Positions 1-6,069 of a stretch of 6,215 nt of DNA are shown here, one piece after another. Position 1 is the stretch's first letter, and each line of letters opens with the position of its first letter. The position numbers and the translations under genes were made by a program. Source of the stretch: an uncultured Saprospiraceae bacterium (GTDB lineage: Bacteria; Bacteroidota; Bacteroidia; Chitinophagales; Saprospiraceae); assembly GCA_937969485.1 (NCBI GenBank), contig CALBVQ010000184.1, positions 1 to 6,215 of the forward strand, read 5' to 3'. The notes beneath the pieces are model-generated. The model was given only the letters and a program-made list of their open reading frames with translations, did not search any database and was not told the origin of the DNA.

Positions 1-102
1 GAAAACGCAAGGATAGCCTTAGCTATCATGAGTATTTCTAACGAAGTAATTGCTTCTATAAACTTGAAAATATGCGAAATTCTAAAACAGAATTGGTATT
101 AA
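1..102 (+). CDS. Possible C-terminal fragment of an unidentified protein (5' end outside window)
   Basis: Frame 1 is open from the left edge for 33 codons and stops at TAA 100-102. The peptide begins ENARIALAIM and ends EILKQNWY. It looks like an amphipathic helix followed by a short tail. Part of it (roughly IALAIMSISNEVI) vaguely resembles the last helix of class I PurE proteins (NAGLLAAQILAL-type), but the match needs a gap and covers too few residues to support a name. A 33-codon open stretch at a window edge is not rare by chance in AT-rich DNA, so the coding status itself is uncertain. If real, it converges on tamL, and 137 bp of non-coding DNA separate the two stop codons. Confidence 0.35.
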   Translation, partial: ENARIALAIMSISNEVIASINLKICEILKQNWY

Positions 103-239
103 TTAGAGGTACAACGCAATTTATGTTGGATCGCTGGTTTCTTTAAAAATAGTGCCACTTGTGATCTGAGCTAGACAAAAACTGCGTTTCCAATATCCAG
201 CGTTCGAATATGAGTAAAATTCGTGATGTAGGTTCTTTC
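103..239. other. Intergenic region downstream of tamL, nothing clear
   Basis: This 137-bp stretch holds no convincing open frame or strong terminator. A CGCTGG/CCAGCG inverted pair (132-137 and 197-202) has a 59-nt loop. A tiny AAAC-GCA-GTTT hairpin, read on the minus strand around 181-191 and followed by only a short T run, could be a weak terminator for tamL, but its four-pair stem is not persuasive. Confidence 0.4.
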
Positions 240-2609
240 CTAGAATGGATAATTAAGTCCTATGGTAAAATTGGGAGTACGAATGTATTCGGCGATTGCA
301 GGTAAATTCCCGTCTGGGTATGACCAATAATTGAATTTGAATTCGTCATCTTGATAAGGATTACGTAATCTATAACCCATATCCAGTCTGATTATTAGGA
401 AACTTAAGTCCATTCGTATTCCAAATCCTGTCCCTATTGCAATTTGATTATAGAAATCATCAAACTTAAACTGAGAACCTGGTCGAGCAGCATCGTTCTG
501 TAAAGTCCATACATTTCCAGCATCAACGAATACGGCTCCTTCGAACAGATACCATATTGGAAAGCGATATTCCAAACTTGCTTCCAGTACGATGTCACCA
601 CTTTGAAAAAAGACGACATTACCAGAATTGTCCTGGAAGTAGCCTCCCGGTCCAAGCTCTCGTGTTTGCCAAGCTCTCAATGAATTCGCTCCACCTACAT
701 AGAATTGACGTATAAAGGGAATTACATCGTTCTTGAAAAACGGAGCAGCCACTCCCATGTGGTATCTTCCAGATATCGAATGCTTTCCCTTGATCACCTG
801 AGTTGCATTGATGTCTGTATCTATCAGAGCAAACCTTGAAAATTCAAAGATATTGTCAGGACCTAATTCAATTGCCCACAGTCCTTCATTTCCAGTCAGA
901 AAGTTGTAAAGATAGTTTACACCTGTAATCTCAGCACCCGAAATTTCCGTGTTTATTTTTAGGTTCCAGTTGAACCCATTTGAGAAAATAGGGGAGTTCA
1001 TCTGATAAAGTAATTGCGGAATTCCAAATGTTGTGATAAATCGCTTGTCAAATGACAGAGCAAAAAGGGGAGAGTCGTCCAGAAATTGCTCCTTGAAAAT
1101 AGGGTCAACTCTCGTTGACAGACTATTTATATTGAAAGGAGTGAAAACATAATAGAATTTCTTTTCAGGCCTAAATTCATAACTTATGGTACCATTAATA
1201 CTATGAGTAATGTATTGATCAATCTGCCTTACATAGGAGTAACTCAATGTATGATCGGTAACGGTATTGTTACGTATTTTTATGAATTGATCGTCATTGA
1301 AGAAGGGTTTGAAGAGCCTACTGGTTAATCCATAGTAGTCTACCAATATGGGGTATTTTAGGCCTGCTTGAGCAGTAAATGTCAGGTTTGTATTCAGTTC
1401 TGGGATCGTGACTTCACTTGTAATCTCTGTTGACAAGGTCAATTTCTCACCTCCTCCAAATGTATTAATGTTAGTGAGTGAGGTTATTCCTGAAAGCCCC
1501 AGACGATTGATATTACCTCCATCCCTTGCGAGAAAAGTGTAAAATAAATTTAGCGACGCATCTACAGCCCATATGTCATCAATAGGAGTCAAAAAAACAT
1601 TGAAGTCAATTATGGAGTCATTTTCGGGATTTACGTCGCTAGTGATATTTATGAAACGATAAGTGCCTAGTTTAGCAAGGGAAGAGTATGTGTTGTCAAC
1701 GTTTCGTTTCCTAAACATTTCTCCTTCTTTTATTTGTATCGATCTAGCAAGAGTAGATGCTTTGATGAATGGATCATCTGAAGCGAATTGATACTCTATG
1801 CCATTGTATGTCTTTGCAAATGGAGAATTATCGTCAATTGTTCCTCGATAATTAGGATAAATTGTAATCTTTCCATTCGTGTATTTTTGGTGCGAATCCT
1901 TGTTTGGCGGAGCTACAATCCTAACAAATACATCCATTTCCATATTGGAACTATCCGCTGTGAATTCTATATAATTTTTGGCGAAAGCCGCATACCCCTT
2001 GTTCTGCATTCTCGTAAAAATCCTGGTTTTTTCTTCCTCAAACACGGATTCATCGATCTTACTTCCCTTCAAGATCAGCGTGCGAGATTCGTACGTATTT
2101 AGCAATTTCTCAACCTCAGGATCCTCAATAAAGTACTCTTTAGAACGGACTCGGTATCTTGTATCGGTGTAAACCGAGTACGTAATTTCGGCTTGCTTTT
2201 TAGACAAGTAAGCTTTAGGCACAACCTTTGCAAAGTAGAAGCCTTTCGAATTTCGAAGATACTTTTCCATCCGCTCAGCAGTCTTTTGCATCTCCTTGTC
2301 GGAATGTAGAACTGGAGGTTGTGCTTCTTTTATTCTTCCCTTTTTCTTACCTGTTTTCTCGAACTCTTCCTTATTCTTAAAGTAGATATACTCTCTAGGA
2401 GTGAAAAAGTGATTAGTATTGGGCTTTTGAAGAACAAGAGATTCAAGATTATAAATTAGATCAGCGTCGTCCCTGCTATTTTCAGAATCCTCTATAACAA
2501 CTTTATTTTTCTTTACAAGATGCTGGTCCTCAGTAAGGTATTTTGATACACTGCAGGAACCTAGAGCAAGAATGCACACTAGGAAGAATAAACCATTTAT
2601 CTTTGACAT
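240..2609 (-). CDS. tamL: Omp85-family outer-membrane assembly lipoprotein, TamL-like (BamA/TamA superfamily)
   Basis: This 789-residue protein probably helps insert or export proteins at the outer membrane as the Omp85 partner of a TamB-like protein. From the ATG at 2609 it has a lipoprotein signal: a hydrophobic core at residues 7-16, then lipobox L16-G-S-C19. POTRA-like segments fill roughly 25-342; the last, about 268-342, has the beta-alpha-alpha-beta pattern with KEGEMFRKRNVDNTYSSL. The C-terminal beta-barrel covers about 345-789. It carries the Omp85 loop-6 signature GGANSLRAWQTRELGPG (639-655), the conserved VFVDAGNVW (693-701), and ends in Phe (GLNYPF), as outer-membrane barrels usually do. 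The lipid anchor separates Bacteroidota TamL from true BamA. A GTG at 2621 would add four residues; the ATG gives a normal signal peptide. No tamB lies in the window. The Omp85 family is secure; TamL rather than another Omp85 lipoprotein is inferred from the Cys anchor and domain layout. Confidence 0.9.
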   Translation of the reverse strand: MSKINGLFFLVCILALGSCSVSKYLTEDQHLVKKNKVVIEDSENSRDDADLIYNLESLVLQKPNTNHFFTPREYIYFKNKEEFEKTGKKKGRIKEAQPPVLHSDKEMQKTAERMEKYLRNSKGFYFAKVVPKAYLSKKQAEITYSVYTDTRYRVRSKEYFIEDPEVEKLLNTYESRTLILKGSKIDESVFEEEKTRIFTRMQNKGYAAFAKNYIEFTADSSNMEMDVFVRIVAPPNKDSHQKYTNGKITIYPNYRGTIDDNSPFAKTYNGIEYQFASDDPFIKASTLARSIQIKEGEMFRKRNVDNTYSSLAKLGTYRFINITSDVNPENDSIIDFNVFLTPIDDIWAVDASLNLFYTFLARDGGNINRLGLSGITSLTNINTFGGGEKLTLSTEITSEVTIPELNTNLTFTAQAGLKYPILVDYYGLTSRLFKPFFNDDQFIKIRNNTVTDHTLSYSYVRQIDQYITHSINGTISYEFRPEKKFYYVFTPFNINSLSTRVDPIFKEQFLDDSPLFALSFDKRFITTFGIPQLLYQMNSPIFSNGFNWNLKINTEISGAEITGVNYLYNFLTGNEGLWAIELGPDNIFEFSRFALIDTDINATQVIKGKHSISGRYHMGVAAPFFKNDVIPFIRQFYVGGANSLRAWQTRELGPGGYFQDNSGNVVFFQSGDIVLEASLEYRFPIWYLFEGAVFVDAGNVWTLQNDAARPGSQFKFDDFYNQIAIGTGFGIRMDLSFLIIRLDMGYRLRNPYQDDEFKFNYWSYPDGNLPAIAEYIRTPNFTIGLNYPF
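2598..2605 (+). promoter_or_regulatory. Candidate -7 promoter element for the RNA methyltransferase gene
   Basis: TATCTTTG matches the Bacteroidota -7 consensus TAnnTTTG at all six fixed positions. It ends 18 bp before the ATG at 2624, implying a very short leader of about 12 nt. It lies inside the first codons of tamL on the opposite strand. No clear TTTG -33 element is seen 19-21 bp upstream, so the call rests on one element only. Confidence 0.35.
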
Positions 2610-2623
2610 CTTATATATCACCT

Positions 2624-3391
2624 ATGCAATTTACGAAAATAACGAACAAGCAGGTTAAGTTTCTTCAATCTCTTAAACAGAAAAAATATCGACAAAAGTA
2701 TAATAAATATACTATTGAGGGTGAGAAAATTGTGACTGAAATTGTGAGTGAGCAACCGAAATACATTGATTATCTTGTATCAACCGAGGATTATGCAGAA
2801 ACACATTATGATTTTATGACCACTGTCGATGCACAAGTATTGATAGCATCTAGTAAGCATATGGAGATGATGTCGTCTATGAAGTCAGCGCCTGCATTGA
2901 TCGCCTTGGGTAATGTAAATGAAGATTTAGAGTTGCGGGCTTTCGCCCAAAATGGAAGGTACCTTTTTCTCGAACATGCTCAAGATCCTGGAAATATGGG
3001 AACAATGATACGAACAGCTGCATGGTTTGGAATGGACGGAGTGCTAATAGGAGAGGGGTCTACTGAATGGTGGAATCAAAAGGTAATTCAATCCTCCATG
3101 GGTGCAGTTTTTAAAATGAAGCATAAAGTGATTGCTCGCAAAGACCTTGAGTCATGTGGTTTACCAATAATTGTTACTTCTCTTCAAGGTGAAAATCTGA
3201 AAAATTTCAAATGGCCTACTTCTTATGTCATCTGTTTGGGAAATGAAGGAAAAGGCATTACGAATGAGCTTGCTGACATGTCTACCCATAATGTTTTCAT
3301 CGAGAGTAATAACAACAAAGGTGCAGAGTCACTTAATGTGGCAAGTAGTGCAGCTATCATACTTTATGAGGCACAGATCTCATCACAGTAG
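2624..3391 (+). CDS. TrmH/SpoU-family (SPOUT) RNA 2'-O-methyltransferase
   Basis: This 255-residue enzyme is predicted to transfer a methyl group from S-adenosylmethionine to a ribose 2'-OH in rRNA or tRNA in the cytoplasm. The N-terminal part (about 1-100) resembles the SpoU substrate-binding domain, with the typical LKQKKYRQKYNKYTIEGEKI stretch (17-36). The catalytic SPOUT domain (about 112-252) shows all three motifs. Motif 1 is DPGNMGTMIRTAAWFG (121-136), with N124 and the likely catalytic R130. Motif 2 is LGNEGKGI (205-212). Motif 3 is ESLNVASSAAIILYE (235-249). QSSMGAVFK (155-163) is also a family hallmark. The ATG at 2624 places the family N-terminus correctly; in-frame codons upstream run into tamL on the other strand. 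Family members include RlmB and TrmH and cannot be told apart here, so the target nucleotide is unknown. The gene diverges from tamL with a 14-bp gap. Confidence 0.93.
   Translation: MQFTKITNKQVKFLQSLKQKKYRQKYNKYTIEGEKIVTEIVSEQPKYIDYLVSTEDYAETHYDFMTTVDAQVLIASSKHMEMMSSMKSAPALIALGNVNEDLELRAFAQNGRYLFLEHAQDPGNMGTMIRTAAWFGMDGVLIGEGSTEWWNQKVIQSSMGAVFKMKHKVIARKDLESCGLPIIVTSLQGENLKNFKWPTSYVICLGNEGKGITNELADMSTHNVFIESNNNKGAESLNVASSAAIILYEAQISSQ
2693..2700 (-). promoter_or_regulatory. Candidate -7 promoter element for tamL
   Basis: Read on the minus strand this is TACTTTTG, matching TAnnTTTG at all six fixed positions. It would place transcription start near 2686, giving tamL a leader of about 75 nt that is antisense to the first codons of the methyltransferase gene. 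No good -33 TTTG is seen at the usual distance, so confidence is limited. Confidence 0.3.
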
Positions 3392-3529
3392 GGTACATTG
3401 TTATGGCACATAGATTCTATCAATTTCACAAAATAACGCAGTTCTTAACATCGCAGAAGGACATATCCTTAGCTACTTAAGTTTCAAACCATTAAATATT
3501 CCGTGTCTTACGCTCACCAAGTACATTTT
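3392..3529. other. Intergenic gap between convergent genes
   Basis: This 138-bp gap separates the stops of the methyltransferase and the TlpA-like gene, where a two-way terminator would be expected. The only structure I see is a perfect AAGGA-CATA-TCCTT hairpin (3457-3470) close to the palindrome ACTTAAGT (3475-3482). Neither has an adjacent T run, so I do not call a terminator. No small ORF here looks convincing. Confidence 0.4.
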
Positions 3530-4636
3530 CTACAATGCCGCTAGCACTGCTTCTTCTAGGTTGAATCTAGGGTTAACAGCAGCAATATTTCCATCTCTAC
3601 CAATCAGGAAAGTTGTAGGTATCGAACGAACACCATATTGCTTGTGAGCCGTTGAGTTCCAGTGAGCTAACTCGCTCGAGTGCGAGTCCCATTTTAGGTT
3701 ATCTTGAGCAATTGCAGCTTCCCATCTTTTCTTTGCGCCCTCCTTCGCAGCCTTTATTTTTTCTGCGTCATTGCCCAATCTAGGTAAATTCCTAGGATTG
3801 ATTCCATCCAAAGAGAAGGAGTACACGTCGAAACCTTTGGCCTTGTATTTGTCATAGACTTCAACTACGTGTGGATTAGCTTTTCTACAAGGTCCACACC
3901 AACTTGCCCAAAAATCAAGTAGCACTACTTTTCCTTTTAGATCTGATAATTTCTTTGTTTTTCCATCAGGTGACTTTGCAACGATATCTGGTGCTGGATC
4001 TCCTACTTTTACTGGATACTGAGCTGCTTGTGACTGTAACTTTTTCTCTAGCGTAGTCACAACTGCAGTCATTTCTTTAGTATATTCGTTATCTGGGAAC
4101 GCAGCAGTTAATTTCTCATTCACGCCTTTATAGACAGCAAGTTTGGCAGGATTAGATTCATACTGTTTGTTAAGTAGGTAAGTCGAGATTAACGGATCTT
4201 GCTGATTTAGAATTACTTGGTCGATGTTACCTCGAGTCGTTCTTGCTTCAGTTATTGCAGACATTGCCGTTTTAAGATCATTGGATAAGGCAGAACCTTC
4301 AACGGTGTAATTTTTCTTGTCCGCTAGACTAGTAGTCAGTTTTACATTTGTGTCTTCTGGAGTCAATCTCAAGTAGAAACTTGACGATCCTACTCTGACC
4401 CTGTACACACTTTGATCTAGCTTTTCGTCAAATGCGAAAGCAAATGACCCACTGCCGTTAGTTTGTGTATTTGTTAATACCCTAGCATTACCAGAAGCTG
4501 TTATCTTATCGAAGTATACATTCATATTCGGCGCATCGGAAATTGTTCCGCTTACGTTCTGCGCGCCTTTAGGCCCAGCACAAGCAGTAAATAGAATTAT
4601 GCTTAATGTTGTAAGAATCAATGAATATAATTTCAT
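3530..4636 (-). CDS. TlpA-like lipoprotein thioredoxin with N-terminal DUF4369-like domain
   Basis: This 368-residue protein is a predicted membrane-anchored, periplasm-facing thiol-disulfide oxidoreductase. The ATG at 4636 begins a lipoprotein signal: KLYSLILTTLSIILF is the hydrophobic core and the lipidated residue is C19 in FTAC. Residues about 24-120 are beta-rich, start with VSGTISDAPNMNVYFDKI, and resemble the DUF4369 domain often fused to Bacteroidota TlpA proteins. A helical linker covers about 120-205. The thioredoxin/AhpC-TSA fold covers about 209-368. It begins VGDPAPDI, and has the redox motif WCGPC (246-250, Cys 247 and 250) and the cis-proline segment SIPTTFLI (338-345, P340). 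A charged, Lys/Ala-rich insertion at about 279-305 lies between the second strand and the KWD..SELAHWNS helix. ResA/TlpA relatives reduce haem-binding cysteines or CuA-site thiols; the neighbouring oxidase subunit fits that but does not prove it. An open in-frame extension to 4729 is not used because it would bury the signal peptide. Confidence 0.9.
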   Translation of the reverse strand: MKLYSLILTTLSIILFTACAGPKGAQNVSGTISDAPNMNVYFDKITASGNARVLTNTQTNGSGSFAFAFDEKLDQSVYRVRVGSSSFYLRLTPEDTNVKLTTSLADKKNYTVEGSALSNDLKTAMSAITEARTTRGNIDQVILNQQDPLISTYLLNKQYESNPAKLAVYKGVNEKLTAAFPDNEYTKEMTAVVTTLEKKLQSQAAQYPVKVGDPAPDIVAKSPDGKTKKLSDLKGKVVLLDFWASWCGPCRKANPHVVEVYDKYKAKGFDVYSFSLDGINPRNLPRLGNDAEKIKAAKEGAKKRWEAAIAQDNLKWDSHSSELAHWNSTAHKQYGVRSIPTTFLIGRDGNIAAVNPRFNLEEAVLAAL

Positions 4637-4657
4637 ATCTGATATTTTGAATCTTCC

Positions 4658-4679
4658 TTTTGGGGGTAACCCCTCAAAA
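4658..4679 (-). promoter_or_regulatory. Hairpin in the leader of the TlpA-like gene
   Basis: On the minus-strand RNA this folds as UUUUG-(A)-GGGG, loop UUA, then CCCC-CAAAA: nine pairs with one bulged A. It lies 21 nt upstream of the ATG at 4636 and is preceded by a run of nine U. Because the U run is on the 5' side it is not a standard terminator for minus-strand transcription. It may affect mRNA stability or translation. The pairing is visible; any function is inference. Confidence 0.4.
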
Positions 4680-4707
4680 AAAAATGAATGTGAAAAGAAG
4701 GAAAGCA

Positions 4708-4719
4708 GGGCTTCCGCCC
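4708..4719 (-). terminator. Short GC-rich hairpin, possible terminator of the oxidase subunit gene
   Basis: Read on the minus strand, GGGC-GGAA-GCCC has a four-pair all-GC stem closed by a GNRA-type loop, followed by the pyrimidine-rich TGCTTTCCTTCTTTTC. It stands out in a very AT-rich gap about 100 nt downstream of the cytochrome oxidase gene stop. The stem is short and the T run interrupted, so termination is only a possibility. Its first G overlaps the candidate promoter element at 4719-4726. Confidence 0.25.
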
Positions 4720-4726
4720 AAAGGTA
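4719..4726 (-). promoter_or_regulatory. Candidate -7 promoter element for the TlpA-like gene
   Basis: Read on the minus strand this is TACCTTTG, a full match to the Bacteroidota TAnnTTTG element. It implies a start near 4712 and a leader of about 75 nt that contains the 4658-4679 hairpin. The region upstream is extremely AT-rich, without a clear TTTG at -33. Confidence 0.35.
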
Positions 4727-4815
4727 CATATATTTTAATTTCTTATATAATATATTACACCTATATTCTTACGCAAAAGTCGGTAATAGCAAGGGAAGAT
4801 AGTGTTAAGGATATT

Positions 4816-5412
4816 TTAAATCAAAAAATAATTTACCGCAAAAAATAGTACTAAGTATATCCACAGAATATCAAGAAAATGCCAATAAATAGTGAGTAGT
4901 TTTAATTTTCTTGCCTTGTCGGGGTCACTAAAATAGACTAAGACACTCACAGGTTCTTTCATTCGCTTTTGTGCCGTGTACAAAAACAATGCTAAGAAAG
5001 GGATTCCCACTATGACGTGCGCAAAGTGAACAGCGGAAATCAAATACACAAATGAGGCCATGTTGTCCTGATTGACAAGAACTCCAGAATTAAATAATTG
5101 AAGCCACGCAATTATCTGTAATACCAGAAAGGCAAGACTTAATGCTAGGGTAAGCGCCAAACTTCGCATGTAGCCCGTGGTATCATCATTAAGGTACTCC
5201 TGTTTACATCTAGTCAAGACATATGAACTTGCCATAAGAATCAATGTATTTAGATAAAACAACCAAGGCAATTCAATCGCTGGTGTGCCGGCCTGCACTC
5301 GACTATAAATGTACGATCCAGAGAAAGCAAGAAATAGAAAGGTGACTCCTGCAATCAAAAGTGACATAGAGATGACCTGTGGGTGTACTAAGTAGTTCTT
5401 TTTTTGCGACAT
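4816..5412 (-). CDS. Cytochrome c oxidase subunit III-like membrane protein
   Basis: This 198-residue integral membrane protein matches the short, five-helix form of haem-copper oxidase subunit III, which stabilises the oxidase core in the inner membrane. Hydrophobic segments lie at about 14-36, 49-67, 84-106, 119-146 and 172-196. Family features are visible: ELPWLFYLNTLILMASS (47-63), LQIIAWLQL (98-106), the His pair in VHFAHVIVGI (H129, H132) and the final-helix signature YWHFLDILWIYL (176-187). The ATG at 5412 gives a short cytoplasmic N-terminus (SQKKNYLVHPQ) typical of the family. No subunit I, II or IV gene is adjacent within the window, so it is either a stand-alone copy or separated from its cluster. 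It lies on the same strand as the TlpA-like gene 179 bp downstream and diverges from the sigma factor gene. Which oxidase it serves cannot be told. Confidence 0.88.
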   Translation of the reverse strand: MSQKKNYLVHPQVISMSLLIAGVTFLFLAFSGSYIYSRVQAGTPAIELPWLFYLNTLILMASSYVLTRCKQEYLNDDTTGYMRSLALTLALSLAFLVLQIIAWLQLFNSGVLVNQDNMASFVYLISAVHFAHVIVGIPFLALFLYTAQKRMKEPVSVLVYFSDPDKARKLKLLTIYWHFLDILWIYLVLFFAVNYFLI

Positions 5413-5434
5413 TGCGTTTGCTTATGTAGCTTTA
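5403..5434 (+). promoter_or_regulatory. Weak candidate promoter for the ECF sigma gene
   Basis: TTTG (5403-5406), 20 bp, then TAGCTTTA (5427-5434), one mismatch from TAnnTTTG, has the spacing of a Bacteroidota housekeeping promoter. It overlaps the start of the oxidase subunit gene and would give the sigma mRNA a leader of about 85 nt that includes the palindromes at 5461-5501. An alternative start driven from those repeats is equally possible. Confidence 0.25.
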
Positions 5435-5460
5435 TAACTAAATGATTTCTTAATTGTTTA

Positions 5461-5501
5461 TGAATTTTGTAATTCAGGCAACCCTTGAATTTTGTAATGC
5501 A
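5461..5501. repeat. Two tandem near-identical 16-bp palindromes, possible operator pair
   Basis: TGAATTTTGTAATTCA (5461-5476) is a perfect inverted repeat with 6-bp arms and a TTGT centre. TGAATTTTGTAATGCA (5486-5501) is the same with one change. The copies share 15 of 16 bases and lie 25 bp apart start to start, between the divergent oxidase and sigma genes. This layout suits two dimer-binding sites of one regulator. The TTTG in each copy also resembles Bacteroidota -33/-7 elements, the second reading GAATTTTG, so it could instead be a promoter with 17-bp spacing. The repeat is directly visible; the role is inferred. Confidence 0.55.
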
Positions 5502-5526
5502 TATAGGCGTTAGAAAACTGTAACAA

Positions 5527-6069
5527 GTGAATTTGGATCTAGTACAAAAGGCGAGAGAAAACTCGAGATCAGCGCAGACAGCTCTCTATAATCAGTATAA
5601 GTCTTACTGGTTCACAATCTGTCTGAGGTATCACAAGAATAGAGCTGATGCTAATGATAGCATGCAAAATGCTATGGTACAGATATTTAGTAAGTTACAT
5701 CAATTTGAACCTTCTCGTTGCGAATTTAAACATTGGTCTGCTAGAATAGTAGCTAATGAAAGTTTACAATTATTACGCAAGAACTCGAAGCTTATGAGTA
5801 TAGAGGTTGTGGATGATTTACTAGAGGAAAGAGTGGAAGAACAGCATGATGATGAAATTTTTAGCCAGCAGGAATTGATGCGAATGATTCATGAATTACC
5901 AGATGGTTACAGAGCAGTTTTCAATCTTTATGTAATGGAAGGCTATACTCATGTCGAAATTTCGGAGATTTTGAATATTTCAGTGGGGACGTCGAAATCT
6001 CAATTATTTAAGGCGAGAAAGATGTTGAAGGAGATGATTGTCGAAACTGGTCAAATGGCAAGCTTATGA
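5527..6069 (+). CDS. ECF-type RNA polymerase sigma factor (sigma-70 family)
   Basis: This 180-residue protein should direct RNA polymerase to a specific promoter set. Sigma region 2 spans about 14-86: AQTALYNQYKSYWFTICLRY (16-35), then DANDSMQNAMVQIFSKL (41-57), the core-binding and -10-melting segment, and FKHWSARIVANESLQLLRK (67-85). An acidic linker (about 97-111) joins it to region 4 (about 117-169), which starts LPDGYRAVFNLYVMEGYTH and has the helix-turn-helix EISEILNISVGTSKSQLFKARKML (144-167). The start is GTG at 5527: an in-frame TAA at 5521-5523 rules out anything further upstream, the next ATG is deep inside region 2, and a TTG at 5533 is the only close alternative. There is no clear Shine-Dalgarno. 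Downstream, the TGA overlaps the next ATG, indicating an operon. The target genes are not evident from sequence. Confidence 0.93.
   Translation: MNLDLVQKARENSRSAQTALYNQYKSYWFTICLRYHKNRADANDSMQNAMVQIFSKLHQFEPSRCEFKHWSARIVANESLQLLRKNSKLMSIEVVDDLLEERVEEQHDDEIFSQQELMRMIHELPDGYRAVFNLYVMEGYTHVEISEILNISVGTSKSQLFKARKMLKEMIVETGQMASL

Noticed and set aside
12..27. Perfect GATAGC-CTTA-GCTATC hairpin near the left edge
   Set aside because: It has no T run on either side that would make a terminator, and it may lie within coding sequence; six pairs alone are not strong evidence.
200..215. GTTCGAAT, resembling a tRNA T-loop
   Set aside because: The flanking bases do not form a T-stem, and no acceptor or anticodon arm is found on either strand.
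1788..2172. Open frames on the plus strand inside tamL
   Set aside because: They are antisense to a well-supported Omp85 gene, and their translations show no recognisable domain or gene-like composition.
2607..2621. GTG start for tamL at 2621, four codons upstream of the ATG
   Set aside because: It adds MIYK before an already complete lipoprotein signal peptide and would leave only 2 bp to the divergent gene; the ATG at 2609 is the simpler choice, though GTG cannot be excluded.
2543..2623. Upstream in-frame extension of the RNA methyltransferase
   Set aside because: It would start at a TTG inside tamL, and the added residues do not resemble the family, whose N-terminus fits the ATG at 2624.
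3457..3482. AAGGA-CATA-TCCTT hairpin and adjacent ACTTAAGT palindrome as a two-way terminator
   Set aside because: The stem is only five pairs with no adjacent T or A run, so termination is not supported beyond its convergent position.
4637..4729. In-frame 31-codon N-terminal extension of the TlpA-like protein
   Set aside because: It would place the lipoprotein signal peptide internally, and it covers the hairpins and promoter-like element expected of a leader.
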